Source of the DNA: an uncultured Eubacteriales bacterium
GTDB lineage: Bacteria > Bacillota > Clostridia > Oscillospirales > Oscillospiraceae
Direction: 5' to 3'
Length of the DNA: 14,314 nucleotides
Assembly (NCBI GenBank): GCA_900551355.1
Contig: URVR01000025.1
Coordinates: 1-14,314, forward strand
The first letter of the stretch is position 1; each line of letters opens with the position of its first letter. Under the pieces are notes generated by a model, which saw only the letters and a list, made by a program, of their open reading frames with translations, was not told the DNA's origin and did no database searches. Below, in pieces: positions 6,717 to 12,828 of this stretch. The translations under genes were made by a program, and so were the position numbers.

Positions 6717-6842
6717 TTATTTCCGCGTCCGCTTCTCCTTCTCGCGGCGCAGCTTTTCGTCCACCTTTTTCATAATGCGCAGACACAGCGCCGAGCTGGC
6801 GCTCAGCAGCGCCACCGCCACCGCAAATTCTTTCTTTTTCAC
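6717..6842 (-). CDS. Small membrane protein, 41 residues (GTG start)
   Basis: This short gene is easily missed. GTG at 6842-6840 opens 41 codons to TAA, with a strong GGAAGGAGG SD 9 bases upstream (6852-6860) and a near-consensus promoter further up (6925-6953). The product begins MKKKEFAVAVALLSASSALC, giving a short hydrophobic segment at about 6-23, then a strongly charged tail (KKVDEKLRREKEKRTRK). This fits a single-pass membrane peptide with a cytoplasmic basic tail. I recognise no family. Convergent with the lipoprotein gene, sharing its terminator. Confidence 0.75.
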   Translation of the reverse strand: MKKKEFAVAVALLSASSALCLRIMKKVDEKLRREKEKRTRK

Positions 6843-6924
6843 GAGGATGCGCCTCCTTCCCGCTTGTCAGTAATTTAACATTTTTTTCCTTTTCTGAGCG
6901 GGCGGACCAACCTCCCGCAGCCCC

Positions 6925-6953
6925 AGTATAGCACAGTATCATGAGAAAGGCAA
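6925..6953 (-). promoter_or_regulatory. Sigma-A promoter of the 41-residue membrane protein
   Basis: On the minus strand, TTGCCT (6953-6948) and TATACT (6930-6925) are spaced 17 bases, with a TGC extension just before the -10. The start would be near 6918, leaving a leader of about 75 bases. That leader contains a possible GCGGG/CCCGC stem and an A-rich stretch. Confidence 0.7.
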
Positions 6954-6967
6954 TTCCTACCGCTGGT

Positions 6968-6989
6968 GGGGAAAACCCCTGTTTTCCCC
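6968..6989. promoter_or_regulatory. Inverted repeat between divergent promoters
   Basis: GGGGAAAAC and GTTTTCCCC form a perfect 9-bp dyad around CCCT. It lies 14 bases upstream of the -35 of the minus-strand small gene and about 140 bases upstream of the aminotransferase promoter. It is not followed by a T-run, so an operator is more likely than a terminator. Confidence 0.5.
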
Positions 6990-7129
6990 GTCTATGTGGT
7001 GTTTTTTCGCATTTCGCCGACTCATTCACTGAAATACGTTGTGGAATTGACGAGACAAGCACGGTGTTTTTTGGTGGGAATGCTGAAAATGAAATTGCCC
7101 CCTTTTTTCTCCCCTCCCCTTTATTTACT
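6990..7129. other. AT-rich intergenic region upstream of the aminotransferase operon
   Basis: No supported gene lies here. The stretch contains the direct repeat GGTGTTTTTT (6998-7007 and 7063-7072), an AAATACGTTG motif (7032-7041) that recurs at 11958-11967, and a 25-base uninterrupted pyrimidine run (7098-7122) ending 7 bases before the -35 box. I see no T-box or riboswitch-like fold. Confidence 0.5.
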
Positions 7130-7159
7130 TTGTGTCCGTTTTGTGCTTTAATCTATACT
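7130..7159 (+). promoter_or_regulatory. Probable promoter of the aminotransferase-VOR operon
   Basis: TTGTGT (7130-7135) and TATACT (7154-7159) are 18 bases apart. The leader would be about 55 bases to the ATG at 7220, and a GAGGAGG SD follows. The -35 is moderate; the pyrimidine tract just upstream may add to it. Confidence 0.5.
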
Positions 7160-7219
7160 GTACAAAGTGGAACAAAAGTGCATTCACGGAATTTATAAAA
7201 TTTGAGGAGGAAAACATTC

Positions 7220-8404
7220 ATGGTACAATTTGCAAGCAGAATGGATCTGCTGAAGGGCTCCGAGATCCGCGAGCTGCTGAAGCTCACCGCGCAGCCCGAC
7301 ATCATCTCCTTCGCCGGCGGTATGCCCGCTCCCGAGCTGTTCCCCGTTGAGCAGATGATGGAGGCCTCCATGGCCGTCCTGAAGGAGAATGGCCGCGCCG
7401 CTCTGCAGTATTCTTCTACCGAGGGCCTCCCCCGCCTGCGCGAGCAGATCGCTGAGCGTATGCTGGCAAAGAACAACATCCACACCGACAAGGATCACAT
7501 TCTGGTGACCTCCGGCTCTCAGCAGGGTCTGGATTTCTCCGCCCGCGTGTTCCTGAACCCCGGCGACGTGGTGCTGCTGGAGAGCCCCTCCTATCTGGGC
7601 GCCGTCAACGCCTTCAAGGCCTGCGAGCCCAAGTTCATCGAAGTCCCCACCGACGACGGCGGCATGGTCATGTCCGAGCTGGAGAAGATCCTGGCCACCA
7701 CCGAGCGCGTGAAGATGATCTACGTCATCCCCGATTTCCAGAACCCCACCGGTCGTACCTGGGATCTGGAGCGCCGTCATCAGTTCATGGACATCATCAA
7801 CAAGTACGAGATCCCCGTGGTCGAGGATAACCCCTACGGCGAGCTGCGCTTCGAGGGCGAGTACATGCCCGCTCTGAAGAGCCTGGACACCAAGGGTCTG
7901 GTCATCTACCTGGGCACCTTCTCCAAGATCCTGGCTCCCGGCTACCGTCTGGGCTGGGTCTGCGCCGACGATGAGATCCTGGCCAAGTACAACTTCATGG
8001 AGCAGGCAGCCTCCCTGCAGGCTTCCACCATCGGCCAGATGGAGACCTCCAAGTGGATCGACATGTTCGATCTGGATGCCCACGTCAACACCATCCGCGA
8101 GTGCTACAAGAAGCGCCGCGCCGTGATGCTGGAGACGCTGGCCAAGGAGCTGCCCGAGCCCTGCACCTTCACCCGTCCCGAGGGCGGTCTGTTCGCGTGG
8201 GTCGTGCTGCCCGAGTACATGGACGCCAAGGACCTGCAGATGAAGTGCCTCGAGAAGAAGGTCGCCTTCGTTCCCGGCGGTTCCTTCTTCCCCAACGGCG
8301 GCCACGACAACACCCTGCGTCTGAACTACTCCTGCATGCCTGAGGAGAAGATCGTTCAGGGCATCACCGCTCTGTGCCAGACCATCCGGGAGAACCTGAA
8401 ATAA
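7220..8404 (+). CDS. PLP-dependent aminotransferase, fold-type I (2-aminoadipate/aromatic/branched-chain type)
   Basis: This 394-residue cytoplasmic enzyme transfers an amino group from an amino acid to a 2-oxoacid. Visible motifs: SGSQQGLD (98-105) for phosphate contact, PDFQNPTG (171-178), EDNPYGELRF with Asp203 and Tyr206, the PLP Schiff-base Lys236 in GTFSKILAPGYRLGW, and an FPGGSFF-like stretch (FVPGGSFFP) near the C-terminus. Length and motifs fit the LysN/KAT II-like group. The ATG at 7220 follows GAGGAGG; an in-frame TTG at 7202 would put that SD inside the protein. As first gene of the operon it would supply 2-oxoacid to the oxidoreductase; the amino acid is unknown, with branched-chain or aromatic most likely. 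Arg codons are almost all CGC/CGT, a high-expression sign. Confidence 0.9.
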   Translation: MVQFASRMDLLKGSEIRELLKLTAQPDIISFAGGMPAPELFPVEQMMEASMAVLKENGRAALQYSSTEGLPRLREQIAERMLAKNNIHTDKDHILVTSGSQQGLDFSARVFLNPGDVVLLESPSYLGAVNAFKACEPKFIEVPTDDGGMVMSELEKILATTERVKMIYVIPDFQNPTGRTWDLERRHQFMDIINKYEIPVVEDNPYGELRFEGEYMPALKSLDTKGLVIYLGTFSKILAPGYRLGWVCADDEILAKYNFMEQAASLQASTIGQMETSKWIDMFDLDAHVNTIRECYKKRRAVMLETLAKELPEPCTFTRPEGGLFAWVVLPEYMDAKDLQMKCLEKKVAFVPGGSFFPNGGHDNTLRLNYSCMPEEKIVQGITALCQTIRENLK

Positions 8405-8423
8405 GCAAGGAGACACTGCATCC

Positions 8424-9161
8424 ATGAAAGACGTCAAAGTGCTCATCGGCAACTACGGCAGCGGTAAGAGCGAGCTGGCTCTGAACTTCGCTATGCAGGC
8501 AGCCGCCCGCGGCGAAAGAACGGAGCTGCTGGATCTGGATATGGTGAACACCTACTTCCGGCTGACCGAGCGGGGCAAGATGGTGGAACAGAAGGAGATC
8601 CGGCTGGTCTCCCCCAACTTCGCCTGCTCCGGTATCGAGACGCTCTCCCTCCCCGCCGAGGTGTCATCCGCCTTTGTACTGGATTGGGATACGGTCATTT
8701 TCGATGTGGGCGGCGACGATGTGGGCGCCACGGCGCTGGGCCGCTACCATCAGGACTTTATGGCACTGGAGCCGGGTGCGCTCGAGGTGCTGAATGTGGT
8801 GAATATCCGACGTCCTCTTGCCAGCACGGTGGAGAAGATCCACCGGCTGCAGGAGGGCATGCAGGCCCACGCCCGACTGCAGATCACCGGCATGATCAAC
8901 AACACCAATCTGGCCACCATGACCAGTGCCGATGATCTGTGGGATGGCTATGAGGTGCTGCGGCAGGTGGTCGACCTGACCGGCATCCCCGTGGCCTATA
9001 CCACCGGCAAGAAGGAGTTTCTGGACGCCTTCCTGGCCCGCGACCCGGATCCGAAATATGTGGGAAAGCCCGTGGCCATCGACGTGTACATGCACCGCGA
9101 CTGGGATTCCTACATCGAGTATGGACTGAACACCAAGAACCCGCACAAGGATATGTATTAA
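8424..9161 (+). CDS. P-loop NTPase of unknown role in the oxidoreductase operon
   Basis: This 245-residue cytoplasmic protein has Walker A GNYGSGKSE (9-17) with Lys15, then LLDLDMVNTYFRLTE (35-49), recalling the switch region of MinD/Mrp/CobQ-like P-loop ATPases, and a Walker B-like VIFDVGGDD (91-99). A later MINNTNL resembles a base-recognition Asn motif. No transmembrane segment or Fe-S Cys pair is apparent. It lies 19 bases after the aminotransferase stop (SD AAGGAG, 11-base spacing) and 75 bases before the delta subunit gene. Operon position suggests a role in maturation, cofactor handling or regulation of the oxidoreductase, but nothing in the sequence proves it. Unlike its neighbours it uses CGG and CGA arginine codons freely, implying lower expression. 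Confidence 0.85.
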   Translation: MKDVKVLIGNYGSGKSELALNFAMQAAARGERTELLDLDMVNTYFRLTERGKMVEQKEIRLVSPNFACSGIETLSLPAEVSSAFVLDWDTVIFDVGGDDVGATALGRYHQDFMALEPGALEVLNVVNIRRPLASTVEKIHRLQEGMQAHARLQITGMINNTNLATMTSADDLWDGYEVLRQVVDLTGIPVAYTTGKKEFLDAFLARDPDPKYVGKPVAIDVYMHRDWDSYIEYGLNTKNPHKDMY

Positions 9162-9169
9162 ACCCCGCA

Positions 9170-9190
9170 TACCTCCCCTTTCCGGGGGTA
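9170..9190 (+). other. Small intercistronic hairpin
   Basis: TACC-CCC and GGGGGTA can pair as 7 bp with one bulged T and a six-base loop, between the NTPase and the delta subunit gene. There is no T-run. It could be a processing or stability element separating a weakly from a strongly expressed cistron. No convincing promoter was found in this 75-base gap. Confidence 0.35.
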
Positions 9191-9236
9191 GTAGATACAA
9201 ACAGCAAGAGGAAAATGAGGAAAAGAGGTGTAGAGA

Positions 9237-9446
9237 GTGGTAAGAGTTACCATCGACGAAAACCTGTGCAAGGGCTGCGGCCTGTGCGCACGATCCTGTC
9301 CCAAGCACATCATCGAGTTGTCCAAGACTCGCATCAACGCTAAGGGCTATCATCCGGCGGAGGTCATCAACATGGAAGCCTGCATCGGCTGTACTTCCTG
9401 TGCCCGCACCTGCCCTGATGTGGTAATCCGTATTGAAAAAGACTAA
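9237..9446 (+). CDS. 2-oxoacid:ferredoxin oxidoreductase, delta (2x[4Fe-4S] ferredoxin) subunit
   Basis: This 69-residue ferredoxin domain has two CxxCxxCxxxC motifs: Cys11, 14, 17, 21 (CKGCGLCARSCP) and Cys49, 52, 55, 59 (CIGCTSCARTCP). They bind two [4Fe-4S] clusters that carry electrons from the catalytic beta subunit to external ferredoxin. Start GTG at 9237 has an AGAGGTG SD 6 bases upstream. The stop TAA overlaps the SD (AAGGAGG) of the alpha subunit gene, so these are tightly coupled. A separate delta subunit preceding alpha-beta-gamma is the four-subunit VOR/KOR arrangement. Confidence 0.93.
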   Translation: MVRVTIDENLCKGCGLCARSCPKHIIELSKTRINAKGYHPAEVINMEACIGCTSCARTCPDVVIRIEKD

Positions 9447-9458
9447 GGAGGAAAAAAC

Positions 9459-10538
9459 ATGGCTTTGACTCTTATGAAGGGTAGCGAAGCTATTGCGGAA
9501 GCCGCCATTCGTGCCGGCGCACGCTATTTCTTCGGTTACCCCATCACTCCGCAGACGGAGATCCCCGAGTACATGTCCGCCCGTATGCCCGAGATCGGCG
9601 GCTGCTTCCTGCAGGCCGAGAGCGAAGTGGCGGCTATCAACATGGTGTACGGCGCTGCCGGTACCGGCGCCCGTGTCATCACTTCTTCTTCCAGCCCCGG
9701 CGTGTCCCTGAAGCAGGAGGGCATCTCCTACTGCGCAGGCGCCATGGTCCCCGCTGTCATCATCAACGTGATGCGCGGCGGCCCCGGTCTGGGCAACATC
9801 CAGGCCTCCCAGGGCGACTATTTCCAGGGCGTCAAGGGCGGCGGCAACGGTGACTATCACCTGCTGACCTTCGCTCCCGCTTCCGTGCAGGAGGCTATCG
9901 ACCTGATGATGATCGCCTACGACAAGGCCGAGAAGTACCGCATCCCCGTGCTGTTCCTGGCGGACGGCATCATCGCCCAGATGATGGAGCCCGTGGAGCT
10001 GCCCGAGATGGTGGACTACAAGGTGGATCCCGAGAAGAAGCCCTGGGCCTGCACCGGCTGGAAGCCCGGCGACGATCCCAAGAAGCGCGGCATCATCAAC
10101 TCCATCTATATCGACACCGAGAGCCTGGCCATCCACAACGATGAGCTGCAGGCCATGTACAAGGAAGTCGTCGCCAACGAGCAGATGTGGGAGAGCTACA
10201 ACTGCGAGAACGCCGACTACGTCATCACCGCCTTCGGCACCGTGGCCCGTATCGCCAAGAGCGCTATTGCCGAGCTGAAGGAAAAGGGCATCAACGTCGG
10301 TCTGGTGCGTCCCATCACCGTGTGGCCCTTCCCCTACGACGCCGTGCGCGAGGCTTGCTGCAAGCCCGGCGTGAAGGCCGTTCTGGATGTGGAGCTGAAC
10401 GAAGGCCAGATGCTGGAGGACGTGAAGCTGGCCATCAACGGCGCGAAGCCCGTGGACTTCTTCGGTCACTGCGGCAGCCAGATGCCCTCTACCGCGGAGA
10501 TCGTTGAGAAGATCCTGAGCATGAAGGAGGGTAAATAA
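9459..10538 (+). CDS. vorB: 2-oxoacid:ferredoxin oxidoreductase, alpha subunit (VorB/KorA type)
   Basis: This 359-residue alpha subunit contributes the pyrimidine half of the thiamine diphosphate site. Typical marks are GYPITPQTEIPEY (26-38), the AESEVAAI glutamate stretch (53-60), a GPGLGN loop and GDYFQG, then a later domain II with ADYVITAFGT and VGLVRPITVWPFP. It decarboxylates a 2-oxoacid and, with CoA, yields acyl-CoA and reduced ferredoxin. Automatic pipelines often call this type 3-methyl-2-oxobutanoate dehydrogenase VorB; 2-oxoglutarate (Kor) or aryl-pyruvate specificity cannot be excluded. No CGG arginine codon was seen, consistent with high expression. Its 3' end carries the SD of the beta gene one base downstream. 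Confidence 0.88.
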   Translation: MALTLMKGSEAIAEAAIRAGARYFFGYPITPQTEIPEYMSARMPEIGGCFLQAESEVAAINMVYGAAGTGARVITSSSSPGVSLKQEGISYCAGAMVPAVIINVMRGGPGLGNIQASQGDYFQGVKGGGNGDYHLLTFAPASVQEAIDLMMIAYDKAEKYRIPVLFLADGIIAQMMEPVELPEMVDYKVDPEKKPWACTGWKPGDDPKKRGIINSIYIDTESLAIHNDELQAMYKEVVANEQMWESYNCENADYVITAFGTVARIAKSAIAELKEKGINVGLVRPITVWPFPYDAVREACCKPGVKAVLDVELNEGQMLEDVKLAINGAKPVDFFGHCGSQMPSTAEIVEKILSMKEGK

Positions 10539-10539
10539 G

Positions 10540-11286
10540 ATGGCTGTACTGTTCGAAAAGACAAAGCTGCTGACTGACAAGCAGTTCCATTACTGCCCCG
10601 GCTGCAACCACGGTATCATTCACCGTCTGGTGGCCGAGGTCATCGACGAGATGAACCTGGACGGCAAGGTCATCGGCGTGGCTCCCGTGGGCTGCTCTGT
10701 GTTTGCCTATGACTACTTCAACTGCGACATGTACGAGGCCGCCCACGGCCGCGCTCCCGCAGTTGCCACCGGTATCAAGCGCGCTGTGGGCAAGGACACC
10801 CTGGTGTTCACCTATCAGGGCGACGGCGACCTGGCCTCTATCGGTACCGCTGAGATCGTTCACGCCGCTCACCGCGGTGAGAAGATCACCACCATCTTCG
10901 TCAACAACGCTATTTACGGTATGACCGGCGGCCAGATGGCCCCCACCACCCTGATCGGCCAGAAGGCGACTACCTGCCCCGCCGGCCGCAGCGAGGAGTG
11001 GAGCGGTCTGCCCATCAAGATGTGCGAGATGCTGGCCGCCGTGCCCAGCTCCTACTACATTGAGCGCGTGGCCGTCAACAACACCGCCAACATCGCCAAG
11101 GCCAAGAAGGCCATCGCCAAGGCGTTCCGCCTGCAGATGGAGGGTAAGGGCTTCACCATGATCGAAGTGCTGTCCACCTGCCCCACCAACTGGGGTCTGT
11201 CTCCCGTGGAGGCGCTGGACTGGCTGGAGAAGAACATGATCCCCTATTACCCGCTGGGCGTGTACAAAGACAAGGAGGCCGAGTAA
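10540..11286 (+). CDS. 2-oxoacid:ferredoxin oxidoreductase, beta (thiamine diphosphate) subunit
   Basis: This 248-residue catalytic subunit carries the ThDP/Mg motif GDGD (94-97) with Asn122-Asn123 and YGMTGGQ (126-132). Cys19 and Cys22 (CPGCNHG), Cys51 and Cys214 are placed to hold the proximal [4Fe-4S] cluster, as in the PFOR/KOR family. It binds ThDP pyrophosphate and passes electrons to the delta subunit. It begins one base after the alpha stop, with the SD (AAGGAGG) in the end of alpha, so the subunits are probably made in equal amounts. Closest family relatives are the VOR/KOR beta subunits. Confidence 0.92.
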   Translation: MAVLFEKTKLLTDKQFHYCPGCNHGIIHRLVAEVIDEMNLDGKVIGVAPVGCSVFAYDYFNCDMYEAAHGRAPAVATGIKRAVGKDTLVFTYQGDGDLASIGTAEIVHAAHRGEKITTIFVNNAIYGMTGGQMAPTTLIGQKATTCPAGRSEEWSGLPIKMCEMLAAVPSSYYIERVAVNNTANIAKAKKAIAKAFRLQMEGKGFTMIEVLSTCPTNWGLSPVEALDWLEKNMIPYYPLGVYKDKEAE

Positions 11287-11287
11287 T

Positions 11288-11824
11288 ATGGAAAAAACCT
11301 TCATTTTTGCCGGTTTCGGCGGTCAGGGTATGCTCCTGATCGGTAAGTTCGTGGCCATGGCCTGCATGCTGGATGGCAAGCACGTTTCCTGGCTGCCTTC
11401 CTACGGCCCCGAGATGCGCGGCGGTACCGCCAACTGCTCCGTCATCGTCTCCGATGAGCCTGTCGCCTCCCCCCTGGTGGATAAGGCCGACGTCATCGTT
11501 GCCATGAACCGTCCCTCTCTGGACAAGTTCGAGGAGCATGTGAAGCCCGGCGGTGTGCTGGTCATCAACAGCAGCATCATCGACCGCAAGGCCGTCCGTG
11601 ACGACATCACCGTGGTGTACTGCGACGCCAACGGCATTGCCGAGTCCATCGGCAACCCCAAGGGCGCCAACGTGGCCATTCTGGGCGCTACCCTGGCCAA
11701 GGCTCCCGTCACCTCCGTGGAGAGCATGATGGAAGCTATCCGCATCGAGCTGGGTGAGAAGAAAGTCCGTTTCCTGGAGGGCAACAAGAAGGCTCTGCTG
11801 GCCGGCATGGACGCCGCCAAGTAA
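11288..11824 (+). CDS. 2-oxoacid:ferredoxin oxidoreductase, gamma subunit
   Basis: This 178-residue gamma subunit is thought to bind CoA. Marks are FGGQG (10-14), SYGPEMRGGTANC (38-50), DEPVASPLVDKADVIVAMN and the terminal NKKALLAGM. It starts one base after the beta stop with the SD inside beta, completing the delta-alpha-beta-gamma set. A strong terminator follows 20 bases after the stop, so it is the last gene of the unit. Confidence 0.92.
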   Translation: MEKTFIFAGFGGQGMLLIGKFVAMACMLDGKHVSWLPSYGPEMRGGTANCSVIVSDEPVASPLVDKADVIVAMNRPSLDKFEEHVKPGGVLVINSSIIDRKAVRDDITVVYCDANGIAESIGNPKGANVAILGATLAKAPVTSVESMMEAIRIELGEKKVRFLEGNKKALLAGMDAAK

Positions 11825-11844
11825 GGCCCCCTCATCACAAGGAC

Positions 11845-11878
11845 AAGACCGCCCGACCCGTATGGGTCGGGCGGTCTT
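11845..11878 (+). terminator. Rho-independent terminator of the aminotransferase-VOR operon
   Basis: A perfect 15-bp stem (11845-11859 with 11864-11878), GC-rich (AAGACCGCCCGACCC arm), closes on GTAT and runs into TTTCGTGCGTTTT. It lies 20 bases after the gamma stop. Confidence 0.93.
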
Positions 11879-11899
11879 TCGTGCGTTTTGCCCAGTCTC

Positions 11900-11915
11900 G
11901 GATGTGCGGACATCC
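11900..11915. repeat. Short inverted repeat
   Basis: GGATGT and ACATCC around GCGG form a 6-bp stem, followed by a T-rich stretch (TTTGTTATCTTTTT). It may be a weak second terminator or a protein site; the evidence is thin. Confidence 0.3.
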
Positions 11916-11955
11916 CTGCCTTTGTTATCTTTTTCACCGAATGGTTTACTATTGC

Positions 11956-11977
11956 GAAAATACGTTGAAAATATGTT
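11956..11977. repeat. Tandem 11-bp direct repeat upstream of the XRE gene
   Basis: GAAAATACGTT and GAAAATATGTT follow each other directly with one mismatch, ending 20 bases before the -35 box. An 11-base period puts both copies on the same DNA face, as expected for a regulator binding two adjacent sites. Part of it, AAATACGTTG, recurs at 7032-7041 upstream of the aminotransferase operon. Confidence 0.5.
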
Positions 11978-11997
11978 TCATGGTCCGAAACTAACGG

Positions 11998-12026
11998 TTG
12001 ACTTCCTACCAAATGTTTGGTATGAT
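11998..12026 (+). promoter_or_regulatory. Sigma-A promoter of the XRE regulator gene
   Basis: TTGACT (11998-12003) and TATGAT (12021-12026) are separated by exactly 17 bases, with a TGG extension before the -10. Transcription would start near 12033, about 20 bases before the ATG, so the SD lies almost at the 5' end of the mRNA. Confidence 0.75.
12007..12022. promoter_or_regulatory. Palindromic operator inside the XRE promoter
   Basis: TACCAAA-TG-TTTGGTA is a perfect 7-2-7 palindrome filling most of the promoter spacer and covering the first two bases of the -10 box. A bound dimer would block RNA polymerase. Autorepression by the XRE protein encoded just downstream is the simplest inference. 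Confidence 0.6.
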
Positions 12027-12052
12027 TGAAATGTAACCAGGAGGTGACGCAT

Positions 12053-12784
12053 ATGAGTTCTTTTTCCTATTTCGTGGGACAGCGCATCAAAAAATACCGG
12101 AAGAGCCGGGGCTATACCATCGAGCAGTTTTCGGCCATGATCAACAAGAGCAAGGCCACGCTCTCCAAGTATGAAAACGGCGCCATCACCATCGACATCG
12201 AGACGCTGTACGACATCGCGCAGGCACTGGACATCGACCTCAAATGCTTCATCGACTACCAGCCCCCGGTGTTCCATCAGGACGCGTCCCTGCCCAAGAA
12301 CAGCTACTTCAACCAGTCGCTGGCCTACATGTACCACTACGACGGGCGGGTACGGCAGATGGTGCGCTCCCTGCTGCGGTTTTCCCGCGCCGCCGACCGG
12401 GACGCCATCGAGGTCACGCTGTATCTGGGCGTATCCTCCTTTACCGATCCGGACCGGTGCCAGCACCTGTTCACCGGCGAGATGAAGGCCTACGACACCA
12501 TCACCCACATGGTGCTGACCAACCAGATCAACGAAGCGGAGAAAATGTACATCTGCATGCTGAACCCCATGTCCAACCGCACGCCGGCCATTGGCCTGGT
12601 GTCCGGCATCGGCTCCACCCCCTTCTTCGCCCCTATCGCGCTGAAGGCACTGATCTCCAAGGAGCCGCTGGACGAGACGGAGCGCCTGATGAACACCATC
12701 AAGCTGGACAAGGACGACTACCACCTGCTGCGGTACTACAACATGATGGTCATAAACCGTCCCGCCTCCCTGTTCCTGCAATAA
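12053..12784 (+). CDS. XRE-family transcriptional regulator with unknown C-terminal domain
   Basis: This 243-residue regulator has an N-terminal HTH_3/XRE domain at about 8-65: RIKKYRKSRGYTIEQFSAMI, with a KATLSKYENG recognition helix near 34-43 and IETLYDIAQALDID. The remaining 170 residues (RFSRAADRDAIEVTLYLGV, MNTIKLDKDDYHLLRYY) match no domain I recognise and may sense a ligand or dimerise. The start ATG follows AGGAGGTGA; an upstream in-frame TTG at 12026 would bury that SD. It faces the sigE gene tail to tail and follows the VOR operon, so it could regulate itself, that operon or sporulation entry; only self-regulation has support here. Confidence 0.87.
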   Translation: MSSFSYFVGQRIKKYRKSRGYTIEQFSAMINKSKATLSKYENGAITIDIETLYDIAQALDIDLKCFIDYQPPVFHQDASLPKNSYFNQSLAYMYHYDGRVRQMVRSLLRFSRAADRDAIEVTLYLGVSSFTDPDRCQHLFTGEMKAYDTITHMVLTNQINEAEKMYICMLNPMSNRTPAIGLVSGIGSTPFFAPIALKALISKEPLDETERLMNTIKLDKDDYHLLRYYNMMVINRPASLFLQ

Positions 12785-12792
12785 CTGACAGC

Positions 12793-12828
12793 AAAAGGCT
12801 GTGAAGGAAGTTTCCTTCACAGCCTTTT
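12793..12828. terminator. Bidirectional terminator between the XRE gene and sigE
   Basis: AAAAGGCTGTGAAGG pairs with CCTTCACAGCCTTTT around a six-base AAGTTT loop (two further A-T pairs possible), with T-runs on both strands. It starts 8 bases after the XRE stop. The TAA of sigE (12830-12828) shares base 12828 with the stem, so the hairpin begins inside the sigE stop codon. Confidence 0.9.

Noticed and set aside
7063..7075. Second copy of the XRE palindrome upstream of the aminotransferase operon
   Set aside because: Only a TTTGGT half-site is present; the left half-site is missing.
7160..7219. Possible T-box or riboswitch in the aminotransferase leader
   Set aside because: The leader is only about 55 bases, with no conserved T-box sequence and no terminator-antiterminator pair.
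9162..9236. Internal promoter before the delta subunit gene (TACAAA at 9196)
   Set aside because: No -35-like hexamer lies at 16-18 bases; the region upstream is CTCCCC.
8664..10580. 638-codon minus-strand open frame
   Set aside because: Antisense to the NTPase, ferredoxin and alpha subunit genes, all with motifs in the plus strand. It is a GC-driven shadow.
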